DNA of 20,868 nt from JARYMI01 sp037444845 (GTDB taxonomy: Bacteria > Acidobacteriota > Aminicenantia > Aminicenantales > UBA8522): NCBI GenBank assembly GCA_037444845.1, contig JBBILQ010000051.1:1-20868 (forward strand), written 5' to 3'. The translations under genes were made by a program, and so were the position numbers. This document shows positions 8,323 to 15,386 of this stretch, one piece after another; position 1 is the stretch's first letter, and each line of letters opens with the position of its first letter. The notes under the pieces were generated by a model, which worked only from the letters and a program-made list of their open reading frames with translations, ran no database searches and was not told the origin of the DNA.

Positions 8323-8775
8323 ATGGTAAGAATAAAGCGGCTGGTTGAGATATCATTCCTGGCCGTCGCCTCGGCGGCGATTCTCGCTCAGGCAGCGGTC
8401 ATCTTTTTAGGCTGGCGGGAGAGCCGGCTGATTAAGAAGGAAATCCTGCAAGACTCTCACGCATACGTAACCAGGATCAACCCTAACTTCCCGCCGAGGT
8501 TGCTGGTCGAATTCAGGAACGAAGGAAAGTGGACTGTGCCGAAAATTCGCCTGGAAGCGGTTTTTGAACAGGACGGCCGGGAAATCGCCCGGGCGGAAAG
8601 GGACTACGGAGAAGTCAAGCCGGGCGAAAAAAGGGCGATCATGCTCCAGTCAATCTCGCTTCTTCCGCAGGATAAGAGACTGGAGGTGCCGGCCAGGATT
8701 CGCTACAGGCTGTTAGTCTTTCCCGGGTCAAGAAAACCCCTCCCCGAAATCAGCGGCGAGTTCAACCTCGAGTAA
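8323..8775 (+). CDS. Unrecognised membrane-anchored protein with one N-terminal helix and a beta-rich domain
   Basis: I do not recognise this gene. From the ATG at 8323 it gives 150 aa; an in-frame TTG at 8305 would add six residues, and neither start has a strong ribosome site. Residues about 8-30 are a hydrophobic helix (ISFLAVASAAILAQAAVIFLG). The rest has alternating strands with the pattern VEFRNEGKWTVPKIRLEAVF followed by GREIARAERDYGEVKPGEK. This is the style of an exported Ig-like, FxLYD- or CARDB-type domain for a substituted noun-like 'new strand after charged turn' fold, a resemblance only. It stands alone between the repeat element and the peptidase gene, on the same strand. Codon use resembles its neighbours. 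Confidence 0.6.
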   Translation: MVRIKRLVEISFLAVASAAILAQAAVIFLGWRESRLIKKEILQDSHAYVTRINPNFPPRLLVEFRNEGKWTVPKIRLEAVFEQDGREIARAERDYGEVKPGEKRAIMLQSISLLPQDKRLEVPARIRYRLLVFPGSRKPLPEISGEFNLE

Positions 8776-9013
8776 TATGAGGCTTAGCGCTTCTGTCCCT
8801 TCGCTTGGAGATAATCGAGGATGACCGACGACATCACCCTGACCCCGATGGGAATGATGGGTCAAATTCAAGCTCCTTTTTTCCTATCATTTCTATCGAA
8901 TCTATAGATTATATATTTTTTGGACGTTGCTCAACGCCCTCGAAAAAGAAGCTGCCCGAGCTGCCCCAATCATGCTCATACAAGCAGAAATGCTTGCCGG
9001 GATTATCCCCGGC
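8776..9013. other. Intergenic stretch with AT-rich palindrome and a small hairpin
   Basis: Between the small membrane protein and the peptidase there is about 300 bases without a convincing gene. It holds a perfect 12-base palindrome AATCTATAGATT (8899-8910) in an AT-rich patch, and a GCCGGG / CCCGGC hairpin (8996-9013, six-base loop) just before a TTGACA. An open frame at 8805-9017 has low-complexity, unconserved-looking content and was not called. Confidence 0.4.
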
Positions 9014-9043
9014 TTGACAGGCCTTCCGGCGCTGTTTTAGTAT
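9014..9043 (+). promoter_or_regulatory. Putative sigma-70 promoter for the M14 carboxypeptidase
   Basis: TTGACA (9014-9019), an 18-base spacer and TAGTAT (9038-9043) precede the peptidase ATG at 9083 by about 40 bases. AAGGAGAG lies shortly before the ATG as a ribosome site. The -35 box is perfect and the -10 box matches at four of six positions. Confidence 0.45.
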
Positions 9044-9082
9044 CACTTCGATTTCCCTAAGCTGCTGTCAAGGAGAGTCCCG

Positions 9083-11710
9083 ATGAAACAAACCACAAGC
9101 TTTCCTCGCCCTCATCTCAGCTCTTTTCTTTGTGTCATTCTTCTTTCTTTTTTTTATCTGGCGCTCGTCAACCCGGCGTTCACAGCGCTGCTCGATAGCG
9201 GACAGAGCAAAATAACCTCGCCAGAAGAATTTTTCAGGTTCCAGCTCGGGAGTGACCGCCAGATCGCCCGCTGGGATAAGATCGTTGACTACTTCTATCT
9301 TCTGGAAAAAGAAAGCGGCAGGCTCAAAGTCATCCGCATGGGCCCTTCAACTGAGGGCCATCCCTTTATCCTTGTCATTATTTCTTCACCTGAAAACCTG
9401 GCCAACCTCGACCGGCTGCGCGAAGTGAACGCCAGGCTCAGCGACCCGCGCGGCCTAACCGAGAAGGAAGTCAAAAAATTAGTTGACCAGGGAAAAGCCG
9501 TCATCTGCCAGTCGATGAGCCTCCATGCAACCGAGATCGGCGGAACTCAGATGGCGCCTGAGCTGGCCTATGACCTGGCCAGCCGCGCCGATGAGGAAAC
9601 CCGGCGCATCCTGGACAACGTCCTCTTCCTCATGATCCCCTGCTTTAACCCGGACGGCCAGATCATGGTCACCGACTGGTACCGGAAAACTGTTGGCACG
9701 GAATACGAAGGCACAAGCCTTCCCTGGCTCTACCACAAGTACGCCGGCCACGACAACAACAGGGACGCCGACCACCTCAACATGATTGAGTCCGTTTACG
9801 CAGCCAAAATCTTGTACAGAGACTGGATTCCCCAGGCTTATATCGATCATCACCACATGGGAAGCTACGGCGCCCGGTTCTACATCCCTCCCTACTGTGA
9901 GCCCATCCGTCCCTACGCCGACCCTCTCATCTGGCGGGAGCATAGCTGGTACGGCGCCCACATCGCCTACAAACTTGAAGAAGCGGGAAAAACAGGCATC
10001 CTCAACGCCGCACAGTTCCCCGGCTGGGGCCATTTCGGCTGGCACTGGATCACGCCTTTCCACAACATCGCCGGCATGCTGACCGAGTCGGCCTCGGCCA
10101 AGCTGGCGACGTCCGTCTTCGTCCATCCGGAGCAACTCCGCGGCAACGCCCTCCAGTTCCCCGACTACGGGGCTCAGACCACATTCCCCCATCCCTGGCC
10201 CGGGGGCTGGTGGAAGCTTCGGGACATCGTCGAACAGAAAGAGATCGCGGCCTGGGCTCTCTTAGACCTCGCCGCTCGTCACAGGGAGACCGTCCTCTGG
10301 AACGCCTTTCTCAAGGCAAGGCGGCAGACAGAGCGGGGCGCCGAAGGGAAGCCTGCCGCCTACGTCATCCCGGCCACCCAGCACGACCCGCTCACGGCCG
10401 TTAAAATGATCAATAAGCTTCTCATGTCTGGCATCGAAATCAAGCGGGCCCAAAAAGAGTTCGTCGCCGGAAGCGTCATCTATCCGGAAGGCTCGTTCGT
10501 CATCTCTCTGGCGCAGCCCAAAATGGGGCTTATTAGGAACTTGTTAGGCCGGACGTTCTACCCCGATAATCCCTGGACCAGGGATAAAAACGGCTCGCCG
10601 CGCCGGCCCTATGACATGGCCACACATACGATGAACGAGTTCATGGGCATCAGGGTGGACCCGATCGATGAAGCGCCCAGCGGCGAGTTTGCTGTTCTGA
10701 ACGGCGAAGTCGCAAAGGCCGGGCAAGTCGAGGCAGGGAGTTCAGTCCACGTCCTCGACGGCCGGCTGAACGATAGCTTTAAAGCGGTGAACCTTCTCCT
10801 TGATAAGCGTATCCTGGTTAAGCGGGCAGACCGGGCCGGTCAAGGGCTCAGGCCGGGTGATTTCATCGTCGCCGCACCGCCGGACGCCCGGGGTTTATTA
10901 AATCAGATCGCCGCCCAAACAGGAGTCGATTTTAAGGCGCTGGCCGATTATCCTGCCGACGCGGCGCACGAGGTCAAGCGGATGCGCACTGCCATGTACC
11001 ATCGCTACTGGGGAGGAAACATGGACGAGGGCTGGACGCGTTTTCTGCTCGAGCAATTCGCCTTTCCTTACAAATCGCTCCTGGACGCTGAAATCAAGAA
11101 AGGAAACCTCCGGGTAAAATACGATGTTATCATCCTCCCTCATGACTCAGCCGGCATGATCACGGGCGAAAGGCCAGAGTTCTGGGAAGGCCGGATGCCG
11201 GCCTATCCCCCGGAGTACCGCAGCGGCATCTGCCAGGAAGGCGTCGAGGCGCTCAAGGCCTTCGTGGAAAAAGGAGGAACCCTGGTCACGCTGGGCGAAG
11301 CCTCGAACCTCGCCATCGAGAAATTCGGGTTGAGCGTCCGCAACGTCGTCGAGAAAACCGATACAAAAGAGTTCTTCTGTCCAGGGTCAACGCTCAGGGT
11401 GACGTGTGACAATACCCATCCCATGGCCTACGGAATGCCCCAAGAATCTCTCGTCCTTTTCTGGTCCAACCCAGCCTTCGAGATCACGCCCAGCCAGCAC
11501 AACGAGCGCTACGAGACGATCGTCCGGTATGTGGAGCGCGACATTCTTCAGAGCGGCTGGCTCATCGGGGAAAAATATCTCTCCAACAAGGCCGCCGTGG
11601 TCTCAGCCGGATTGGGCCTGGGCCGGGTAATCCTCGTCGGATTCCGCACCCAGCACCGCTCTCAGACTCACGGCACCTTCAAGCTGCTCTTTAACGCTTT
11701 GCTTCAGTAA
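9083..11710 (+). CDS. Secreted M14-family zinc carboxypeptidase with C-terminal amidotransferase-like domain
   Basis: The 875 aa protein starts with a basic N-terminus and a hydrophobic stretch ending near PAFTA (residue 35), a likely Sec signal. The M14 catalytic domain follows. Visible are the zinc pair H148/E151 in SLHATEIGG, NPDG at 189-192, the substrate-binding NNRD at 225-228, a histidine run at 256-258 (DHHHMG) supplying the third zinc ligand, and E335 in MLTESAS as the likely general base. The roughly 500 residues after the catalytic domain include VEKGGTLVTLGEASN (roughly residues 730-745), which resembles the class I glutamine-amidotransferase-like fold attached to many large M14 proteins. 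It probably cleaves peptides outside the cytoplasm; the exact substrate is unknown. It is monocistronic by context, with its own putative promoter, and convergent with the remnants downstream. Confidence 0.88.
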   Translation: MKQTTSFPRPHLSSFLCVILLSFFYLALVNPAFTALLDSGQSKITSPEEFFRFQLGSDRQIARWDKIVDYFYLLEKESGRLKVIRMGPSTEGHPFILVIISSPENLANLDRLREVNARLSDPRGLTEKEVKKLVDQGKAVICQSMSLHATEIGGTQMAPELAYDLASRADEETRRILDNVLFLMIPCFNPDGQIMVTDWYRKTVGTEYEGTSLPWLYHKYAGHDNNRDADHLNMIESVYAAKILYRDWIPQAYIDHHHMGSYGARFYIPPYCEPIRPYADPLIWREHSWYGAHIAYKLEEAGKTGILNAAQFPGWGHFGWHWITPFHNIAGMLTESASAKLATSVFVHPEQLRGNALQFPDYGAQTTFPHPWPGGWWKLRDIVEQKEIAAWALLDLAARHRETVLWNAFLKARRQTERGAEGKPAAYVIPATQHDPLTAVKMINKLLMSGIEIKRAQKEFVAGSVIYPEGSFVISLAQPKMGLIRNLLGRTFYPDNPWTRDKNGSPRRPYDMATHTMNEFMGIRVDPIDEAPSGEFAVLNGEVAKAGQVEAGSSVHVLDGRLNDSFKAVNLLLDKRILVKRADRAGQGLRPGDFIVAAPPDARGLLNQIAAQTGVDFKALADYPADAAHEVKRMRTAMYHRYWGGNMDEGWTRFLLEQFAFPYKSLLDAEIKKGNLRVKYDVIILPHDSAGMITGERPEFWEGRMPAYPPEYRSGICQEGVEALKAFVEKGGTLVTLGEASNLAIEKFGLSVRNVVEKTDTKEFFCPGSTLRVTCDNTHPMAYGMPQESLVLFWSNPAFEITPSQHNERYETIVRYVERDILQSGWLIGEKYLSNKAAVVSAGLGLGRVILVGFRTQHRSQTHGTFKLLFNALLQ

Positions 11711-11779
11711 GCTCTTTGTCGAGCTTGCTGCGCCAGCAGAAATGGGCGGGAAGGCCGAGGAGCAAGTGTTTTTCGATGT

Positions 11780-12074
11780 TTAATAGACTTTTTTCCAGGC
11801 GCTTGTTTTCAGGTCGACCCGCCAGAGGGGCCCCCCTCTGACGTTTTTGAGCAGCACTTTTTCCTCTGGCCCCCAGATATAAGCGGGCTGCTCGACCCGG
11901 AAGGGAATCTTAATCGCTCGCCTTGATTATGCTCCTTGATTCTTTTTTGTTGACATCATAAACGCGCAACTCGAGATCGAGCGAATAGACAATCTTGGTC
12001 CCGTCCTCGTTCCACCTGCACGGGCCAAGCTTTAGCGGTTCTGCCTCGGCGATTCTCTCCTGCTCAAGAGTCAT
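11780..12074 (-). pseudogene. Fragment of a beta-propeller (TolB/WD40-like) protein, frameshifted
   Basis: On the minus strand an ATG at 12074 reads MTLEQERIAEAEPL, then RWNEDGTKIVYSLDLELRVY, a propeller-blade pattern, and stops at a TAA near 11904. Shifting the frame restores reading as IKIPFRVEQPAYIWGPEEKV and on to RVDLKTSAWKKVY, ending at the stop at 11780-11782. Two blade-like repeats across a frameshift suggest the C-terminal remnant of a longer exported propeller protein. The first codon overlaps the end of the ATPase fragment upstream, so the preceding part was probably lost by deletion. The parent family is not certain. Confidence 0.5.
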
Positions 12075-12390
12075 CAGTCGGTTCCGTCCGAGTCAAAGGC
12101 CATCCGGATTCTTTTTGTCTTCTTCTTGACAGCCTCGAAATCTTCTTCAAGGACGAGACGCCCGCCGTGAAGAATGCCCAGATGATCGATAATCCCCTCG
12201 AGCTCATGGACCATATGGGAGGAGAAAAGAATCGTCGTCCCTTCCTCAAGAATCTCCCTGATAATGTCTCTCAGGAAATCATGCCTGGTCGGGACATCCA
12301 GGCCGGAAGTGGGATCGTCGAGTATCAAGAGCTCGGGGAGCGAGGCCAGGGCGACGAGCAACCCCAGCTTCAATTTCATCCCCTCCTTCC
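12074..12390 (-). pseudogene. C-terminal half of an ABC-transporter ATPase
   Basis: The minus-strand frame contains a degraded signature region (SGKEGMKLKLGL), Walker B and D-loop LLILDDPTSGLD, the H-loop histidine in ILFSSHMVHELE and the HLGILHGGRLV strand. The Walker A half of the domain is missing entirely; upstream the sequence runs directly into GntR-like coding in another frame. The frame ends early at DSDGTD, where about 40 or more further residues are usual for YtrB-like ATPases. Without Walker A it cannot bind ATP normally. It would have been the partner of the GntR-type regulator fragment next to it. Confidence 0.75.
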
Positions 12391-12394
12391 CCGA

Positions 12395-12608
12395 TTTCCA
12401 CGGCTCTCTTAACCCTCTTCTCAAAAAGTTTCTTTATTTCATCTGGACCAAGGTTAAACTTCCTGGCCTCCTCGATCGCACTGTCGAAGACCCGTCTCAA
12501 GACGGACTCCCGTTCTTTCTGCAGCAATAGAGAAGAGTTGTCGGAAACAAAACAGCCTTTTTCCTTCCTCGTATAAATAAAGCCTTCCAGTTTTTCTTTT
12601 TCTCTCAC
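12395..12608 (-). pseudogene. Fragment of a GntR/YtrA-type transcriptional regulator
   Basis: The minus-strand frame reads KLEGFIYTRKEKGCFVS, the wing of a GntR winged helix (usual form LE.EGLI.TR.GKGTFV). A helical C-terminus typical of the short YtrA subfamily follows: IEEARKFNLGPDEIKKLFEK. The recognition helices upstream are not recognisable; the frame meets a stop about 15 codons before this point. The 3' end passes into the ATPase fragment in a different frame without a gene boundary. Regulator plus ATPase is the standard YtrA-YtrB arrangement, here destroyed. Confidence 0.65.
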
Positions 12609-12757
12609 GAAATTCTTTTCCCATAACGATGCCTATGAACATCATGGCTTGCCTTTCGCCAGCATAATACTTGAGAATTTCCTAATGTCCCGAGCGTTAG
12701 GTTGATTGGGCGCAATCTGGCAACTGAGAGTCCAAGAAAAAACCGGTTGCGCAGGAT

Positions 12758-12778
12758 TGCAACTAAATTTTAGTTGCA
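12758..12778. promoter_or_regulatory. Perfect palindrome, probable operator of the hicAB operon
   Basis: TGCAACTAAA, one central T, then TTTAGTTGCA form a 21-base perfect palindrome (10-base arms). Its right arm overlaps the TTGCAC -35 box of the promoter in front of hicA. The position is ideal for a repressor that blocks RNA polymerase. HicB or the HicAB complex is the natural candidate, since these operons are autoregulated. Confidence 0.65.
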
Positions 12779-12802
12779 CTCTTTATTTTTTAATGCTATC
12801 TT
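12774..12802 (+). promoter_or_regulatory. Putative promoter of hicAB
   Basis: TTGCAC (12774-12779), 17 bases, then TATCTT (12797-12802), in a T-rich stretch 38 bases before the hicA start. The match is moderate (four of six in the -10 box). The overlap with the palindrome supports the call. Confidence 0.45.
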
Positions 12803-12839
12803 TATCATGAGCCGACGAAAAAAACTTCTGTGAAGGTTT

Positions 12840-13067
12840 TTGTCGAAGCCGACTGATTTCACTTATGATGAAATGACCAGGTTATTAAGAGCATTTGGCT
12901 ACGAGGAAATCAAAACGGGAAAGACCTCCGGGGCACGGATGGCCTTCTTCAATAAGGAGAGCGGCCATATCATCCACTTGCACAAGCCCTATCCGCAAAA
13001 CACCCTTAGGAGGCATCAACTCGATTTCCTGGAAGAAGAGCTGAAAGCGAAAGGGATGCTCGGATGA
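12840..13067 (+). CDS. hicA: HicA-family toxin (mRNA interferase)
   Basis: HicA toxins are small double-stranded-RNA-binding-fold ribonucleases that cut mRNA when not held by HicB. The 75 aa product has the family pattern FTYDEMTRLLRAFGYEE, then GKTSGARMAFFN and HIIHLHKPYP, and ends in the EEELKAKGML helix. It belongs to the HicA subgroup with GKT.G.R in place of the more common G.HH segment, so H48 in LHKP is the only obvious catalytic-type histidine. The start is TTG; a TGA lies three codons upstream, and GAAGG precedes it. An internal ATG at residue 12 would cut the first strand. It overlaps hicB by four bases (ATGA). Confidence 0.75.
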   Translation: MSKPTDFTYDEMTRLLRAFGYEEIKTGKTSGARMAFFNKESGHIIHLHKPYPQNTLRRHQLDFLEEELKAKGMLG

Positions 13068-13288
13068 AAGACCTGCTTCAATTCAAGGGATTCATCGGCT
13101 CTGTCCATTTCAGTGCCGAGGATGATTGCTTCTTCGGCAAGATTGAAGGTATTGACGACCTTGTGACTTTCGAAGGCAGGAATGTTGATGAGCTTAAAGA
13201 GGTTTTTCGGAAGGCCGTCGAAGACTATGAGCGCTTGTGCAAATTGACAGGCAAACGAGACTCCTCGATTTATCATTCCCGACGATAG
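13064..13288 (+). CDS. hicB: HicB-family antitoxin, lacking the usual C-terminal DNA-binding domain
   Basis: HicB neutralises HicA and usually represses its own operon. The 74 aa protein has the partial RNase H-like antitoxin domain: KGFIGSVHFSAEDDCFFGKI, then GIDDLVTFEG and VDELKEVFRKAVEDY. In the common 100-115 aa HicB of this type a ribbon-helix-helix domain follows the GK residues; here the frame turns into unrelated KRDSSIYHSRR and stops. Neither of the other two frames restores a ribbon-helix-helix. Truncation is likely, and the foreign-looking hisS block begins about 60 bases later. Toxin binding may be kept while DNA binding is lost. Its ATG is inside the hicA stop, indicating coupled translation. 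Confidence 0.72.
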   Translation: MKDLLQFKGFIGSVHFSAEDDCFFGKIEGIDDLVTFEGRNVDELKEVFRKAVEDYERLCKLTGKRDSSIYHSRR

Positions 13289-13353
13289 GGTGAGGGAAAT
13301 TTCGTGCTCGGATATTCATTTAGCCAGCCCAGAAAAAACGAAATTATTATCCT

Positions 13354-14214
13354 TTGGATGCCGAGGTTATCGATATGGCATGGCGATTCTTCGGGTCACT
13401 GGGGCTCAACGGCCTTTACATGTATATCAACAGCATCGGATGCAGGAAGTGCCGGCCTGCTTACCTGAAGAGTCTGAAAAGCTACTATTCCACGCGTGTG
13501 TCCGGATTGTGCAAAGACTGCCAGACCAGGTTTGAAAAGAACACACTGCGGCTACTGGACTGCAAGCAACCTGCCTGCCAGGAAGCGGCAGAAGGCGCAC
13601 CGAAAAGCGCCGAATCACTTTGTCCTGAATGCGGCGAACACTTCACAGCCGTGAAAAAGCACCTGGACTCACTGGGTTTACCTTACCAGGTCAGCCACAG
13701 GCTGGTACGAGGACTGGATTATTATACTAAGACAGTTTTTGAAATCCAGCCTCATGGGGAAGGCAGCCAGAGCGCACTGGGAGGCGGTGGCCGTTACGAT
13801 GACCTCATCGAGGAGCTGGGCGGTAAACCTACGCTAGCCATTGGCTTTGCCTCTGGCATGGAACGGGTAGTGCTGAATTTGAAACGACAGAAAGTCGCCG
13901 TTCCTGATGCCCAAAAGCCGGAGGTATTCATCGCTTGCATGGGAGAACAGGCCAAGCTGGAAGGAGTAAAGCTGGCTGCAACATTGCGCCAGCAGGGGAT
14001 AGAGGTAGCGGGCGCTTTGAGTGACAGGAGTTTGAAGGCGCAGTTGCGGCAGGATGATAGCCTTGGCAGTAAGTATGTGGCAATCATTGGCGATGATGAA
14101 GTGAAGAGCAGGTCGGTGACCTTGAGGGATATGGGGACGGGGGAGCAGCGAAGTGTTTCGACAGAGGTGCTGGGGAAGACACTAGAGGGTATTCTTCGCT
14201 GCGCTCAAGAATGA
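13354..14214 (+). pseudogene. hisS: Histidyl-tRNA synthetase lacking its N-terminal part
   Basis: The frame begins abruptly with (P)LDAEVIDMAWRFF, which in complete bacterial HisRS lies roughly 140-150 residues in, just after motif 2. Present are the Cys-rich insertion (CRKCRPAY, CKDC, CPEC), the histidine-binding LVRGLDYYT, LGGGGRYDDLI, motif 3 (AIGFASGMERV) and a full anticodon-binding domain (KPEVFIACMGE onward). Motif 1 and motif 2, needed for dimerisation and ATP binding, are absent. No ribosome site precedes the TTG at 13354, so it is unlikely to be an active synthetase. The last residues (ILRCAQE) are encoded by a REP-like inverted repeat. Codon use differs from the dcw genes, and the homology starts at about base 13351. 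Confidence 0.88.
14191..14212. repeat. REP-like imperfect palindrome at the hisS 3' end
   Basis: ATTCTT and AAGAAT flank a ten-base centre CGCTGCGCTC. The sequence forms the last hisS codons and the first bases of the stop. This resembles the short dispersed repeats seen at gene ends in many environmental genomes. Only one copy is in the window. Confidence 0.35.
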
Positions 14215-14236
14215 CAAAACGGGAAAGGGATAGACG

Positions 14237-15007
14237 ATGGACGAAGTAACAATATCAAGGGCAATAACTGAGAGCTATGTTAAAGAGTTGCTCGACTACA
14301 TGGACGTGGACGTAGCTATAGCCGGAGCGGGGCCATCGGGCATGACCGCTGGCTATTACCTGGCGAAAAAGAATATCAAGGTGGCCATATTTGAACGAAA
14401 GTTGAGTATCGGCGGTGGCATGTGGGGCGGCGGCATGATGTTCAACAGGATTGTGATCCAATCTGAAGCCAAAAGCATACTGGACGAAATGGGGATAACC
14501 TCCAGGCAGTATCAGAAAGGCTACTACGTAGCCGATGCTATAGAAACGGCGGCTACGCTGTGCTCTCAGGCGGTTAAAGCCGGTGCCAGGATATTTAACC
14601 TGCTCAGCGTTGAGGATGTGATAATACGCGATAATGGCAGGATTACGGGGCTGGTGTTAAACTGGAGCGCTGTGTCTTTAGCGAATTTACATGTTGACCC
14701 TCTGGCGGTCAGGGCAAAGACGGTGATCGATGCCACCGGGCACGATGCCGATGTCTGCCGCGTGGTGGCACGAAAATCAGGGGCTAAGCTGGAGATGCTG
14801 GGCGAGAAATCGATGTGGGCCGAGGTGGGCGAAAGGGAAATTGTGGAGAATACCAAAGAGGTCTGCCCCGGCTTGTTGGTGGCTGGCATGGCAGCCAATG
14901 CAGTCTATGGCTCTCCACGCATGGGAGCTATTTTCGGTGGCATGCTTCTTTCAGGCAAGAAGGCGGCTGAGCTGGCAATGACCATGGTCATGCGAGGTGA
15001 GGCCTAA
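14237..15007 (+). CDS. thi4: Thi4-type thiamine thiazole (ADP-thiazole) synthase
   Basis: Thi4 proteins make the adenosine diphosphate thiazole precursor of thiamine from NAD and glycine with sulfur. The 256 aa protein has the Rossmann loop AGAGPSGMTAGYYLA (about residues 29-43), the FERK strand end, GGGMWGGGMMFN (59-70) and VIDATGHDADV (163-173). In the yeast suicide enzyme a sulfur-donating cysteine lies seven residues after the GHD motif; here that position is V177, with C174 three residues before it. The enzyme is therefore probably the catalytic, sulfide-dependent archaeal or anaerobe type. A GGGAA-rich ribosome site precedes the ATG. The frequent ATA, GTA and GCT codons differ from the dcw genes. 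No TPP riboswitch was seen upstream. Confidence 0.93.
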   Translation: MDEVTISRAITESYVKELLDYMDVDVAIAGAGPSGMTAGYYLAKKNIKVAIFERKLSIGGGMWGGGMMFNRIVIQSEAKSILDEMGITSRQYQKGYYVADAIETAATLCSQAVKAGARIFNLLSVEDVIIRDNGRITGLVLNWSAVSLANLHVDPLAVRAKTVIDATGHDADVCRVVARKSGAKLEMLGEKSMWAEVGEREIVENTKEVCPGLLVAGMAANAVYGSPRMGAIFGGMLLSGKKAAELAMTMVMRGEA

Positions 15008-15023
15008 GCCTCGCTGCCGAACT

Positions 15024-15041
15024 GCGACCCTGAAGGGTCGC
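15024..15041. repeat. Perfect hairpin between thi4 and the DUF39 gene
   Basis: GCGACCC, a TGAA loop and GGGTCGC make a perfect seven-base-pair stem. No T run follows, so a simple terminator is unlikely. It could be a dispersed palindromic repeat or an mRNA-processing structure between the two genes. Confidence 0.45.
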
Positions 15042-15116
15042 GCTACAAGAGGGTGTGTGTGGTGATGGGACCCCCTTCACAGTAATCGTATTCAGACATA
15101 ACAGGAGGTGATAACT

Positions 15117-15340
15117 ATGGCGAAAACAATCGCTGAGATAAACGAAAAGATAAAGAAGGGCCAGGCGGTGGTAGTCACCGCTGAGGAAATCATAGGCATC
15201 GCTAAGAAGAAGGGCATCAGTCAGGCGGCCAAAGAAGTTGATGTAGTCACCACCGGCGCGTTTGGGCCGATGTGCTCTTCCGGCGCTTACTTCAACGTAG
15301 GTCATGTCATACCAAGCCGCGGATAAAGCTAGGTGGGGGG
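15117..15340 (+). pseudogene. DUF39 homocysteine-biosynthesis protein, N-terminal fragment with a 5-base duplication
   Basis: AGGAGG lies eight bases before the ATG at 15117. The product begins MAKTIAEINEKIKKGQAVV, then EVDVVTTGAFGPMCSSGAY and FNVGH, the start of the DUF39 family of roughly 380 aa linked to sulfide assimilation into homocysteine in methanogens and some anaerobic bacteria. The frame ends after 69 codons. A tandem GTCAT-GTCAT at 15301-15310 causes this: removing one copy restores GHTKPRIKLGGG, as expected for the family. Family-like coding then stops at about 15341, so most of the gene is missing too. It follows thi4 on the same strand; both concern sulfur, which fits a sulfide-using thiazole pathway, but this copy is not functional. 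Confidence 0.8.
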
Positions 15341-15341
15341 G

Positions 15342-15386
15342 TGTCTGACGTCAACTATTTTTTCTCTCTGACGACAATTATTTTTC
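15342..15386. repeat. Two imperfect direct repeats at the end of the DUF39 fragment
   Basis: TGTCTGACGTCAACTATTTT (15342-15361, continuing with TT) and TCTCTGACGACAATTATTTT (15365-15384, continuing with TC) match at 18 of 22 positions. They start at the point where DUF39 coding ends. They may mark the end of a mobile element or a recombination site. Confidence 0.4.

Noticed and set aside
8805..9017. 70-codon plus-strand frame between the membrane protein and the peptidase
   Set aside because: Low-complexity, no motif and no ribosome site; it contains the 12-base palindrome and reads through the promoter region.
9479..10192. 237-codon minus-strand frame over the M14 gene
   Set aside because: Antisense shadow; valine/glycine-rich with no recognisable domain.
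11691..11783. Minus-strand reading LNIEKHLLLGLPAHFCWRSK over the gap after the peptidase
   Set aside because: It looks protein-like, but it overlaps the propeller remnant in another frame and ends inside the peptidase coding end; I could not tie it to a family.
15000..15116. Possible TPP riboswitch near thi4
   Set aside because: No CUGAGA-type conserved core was seen before thi4 or in this gap; only a simple seven-base-pair hairpin.
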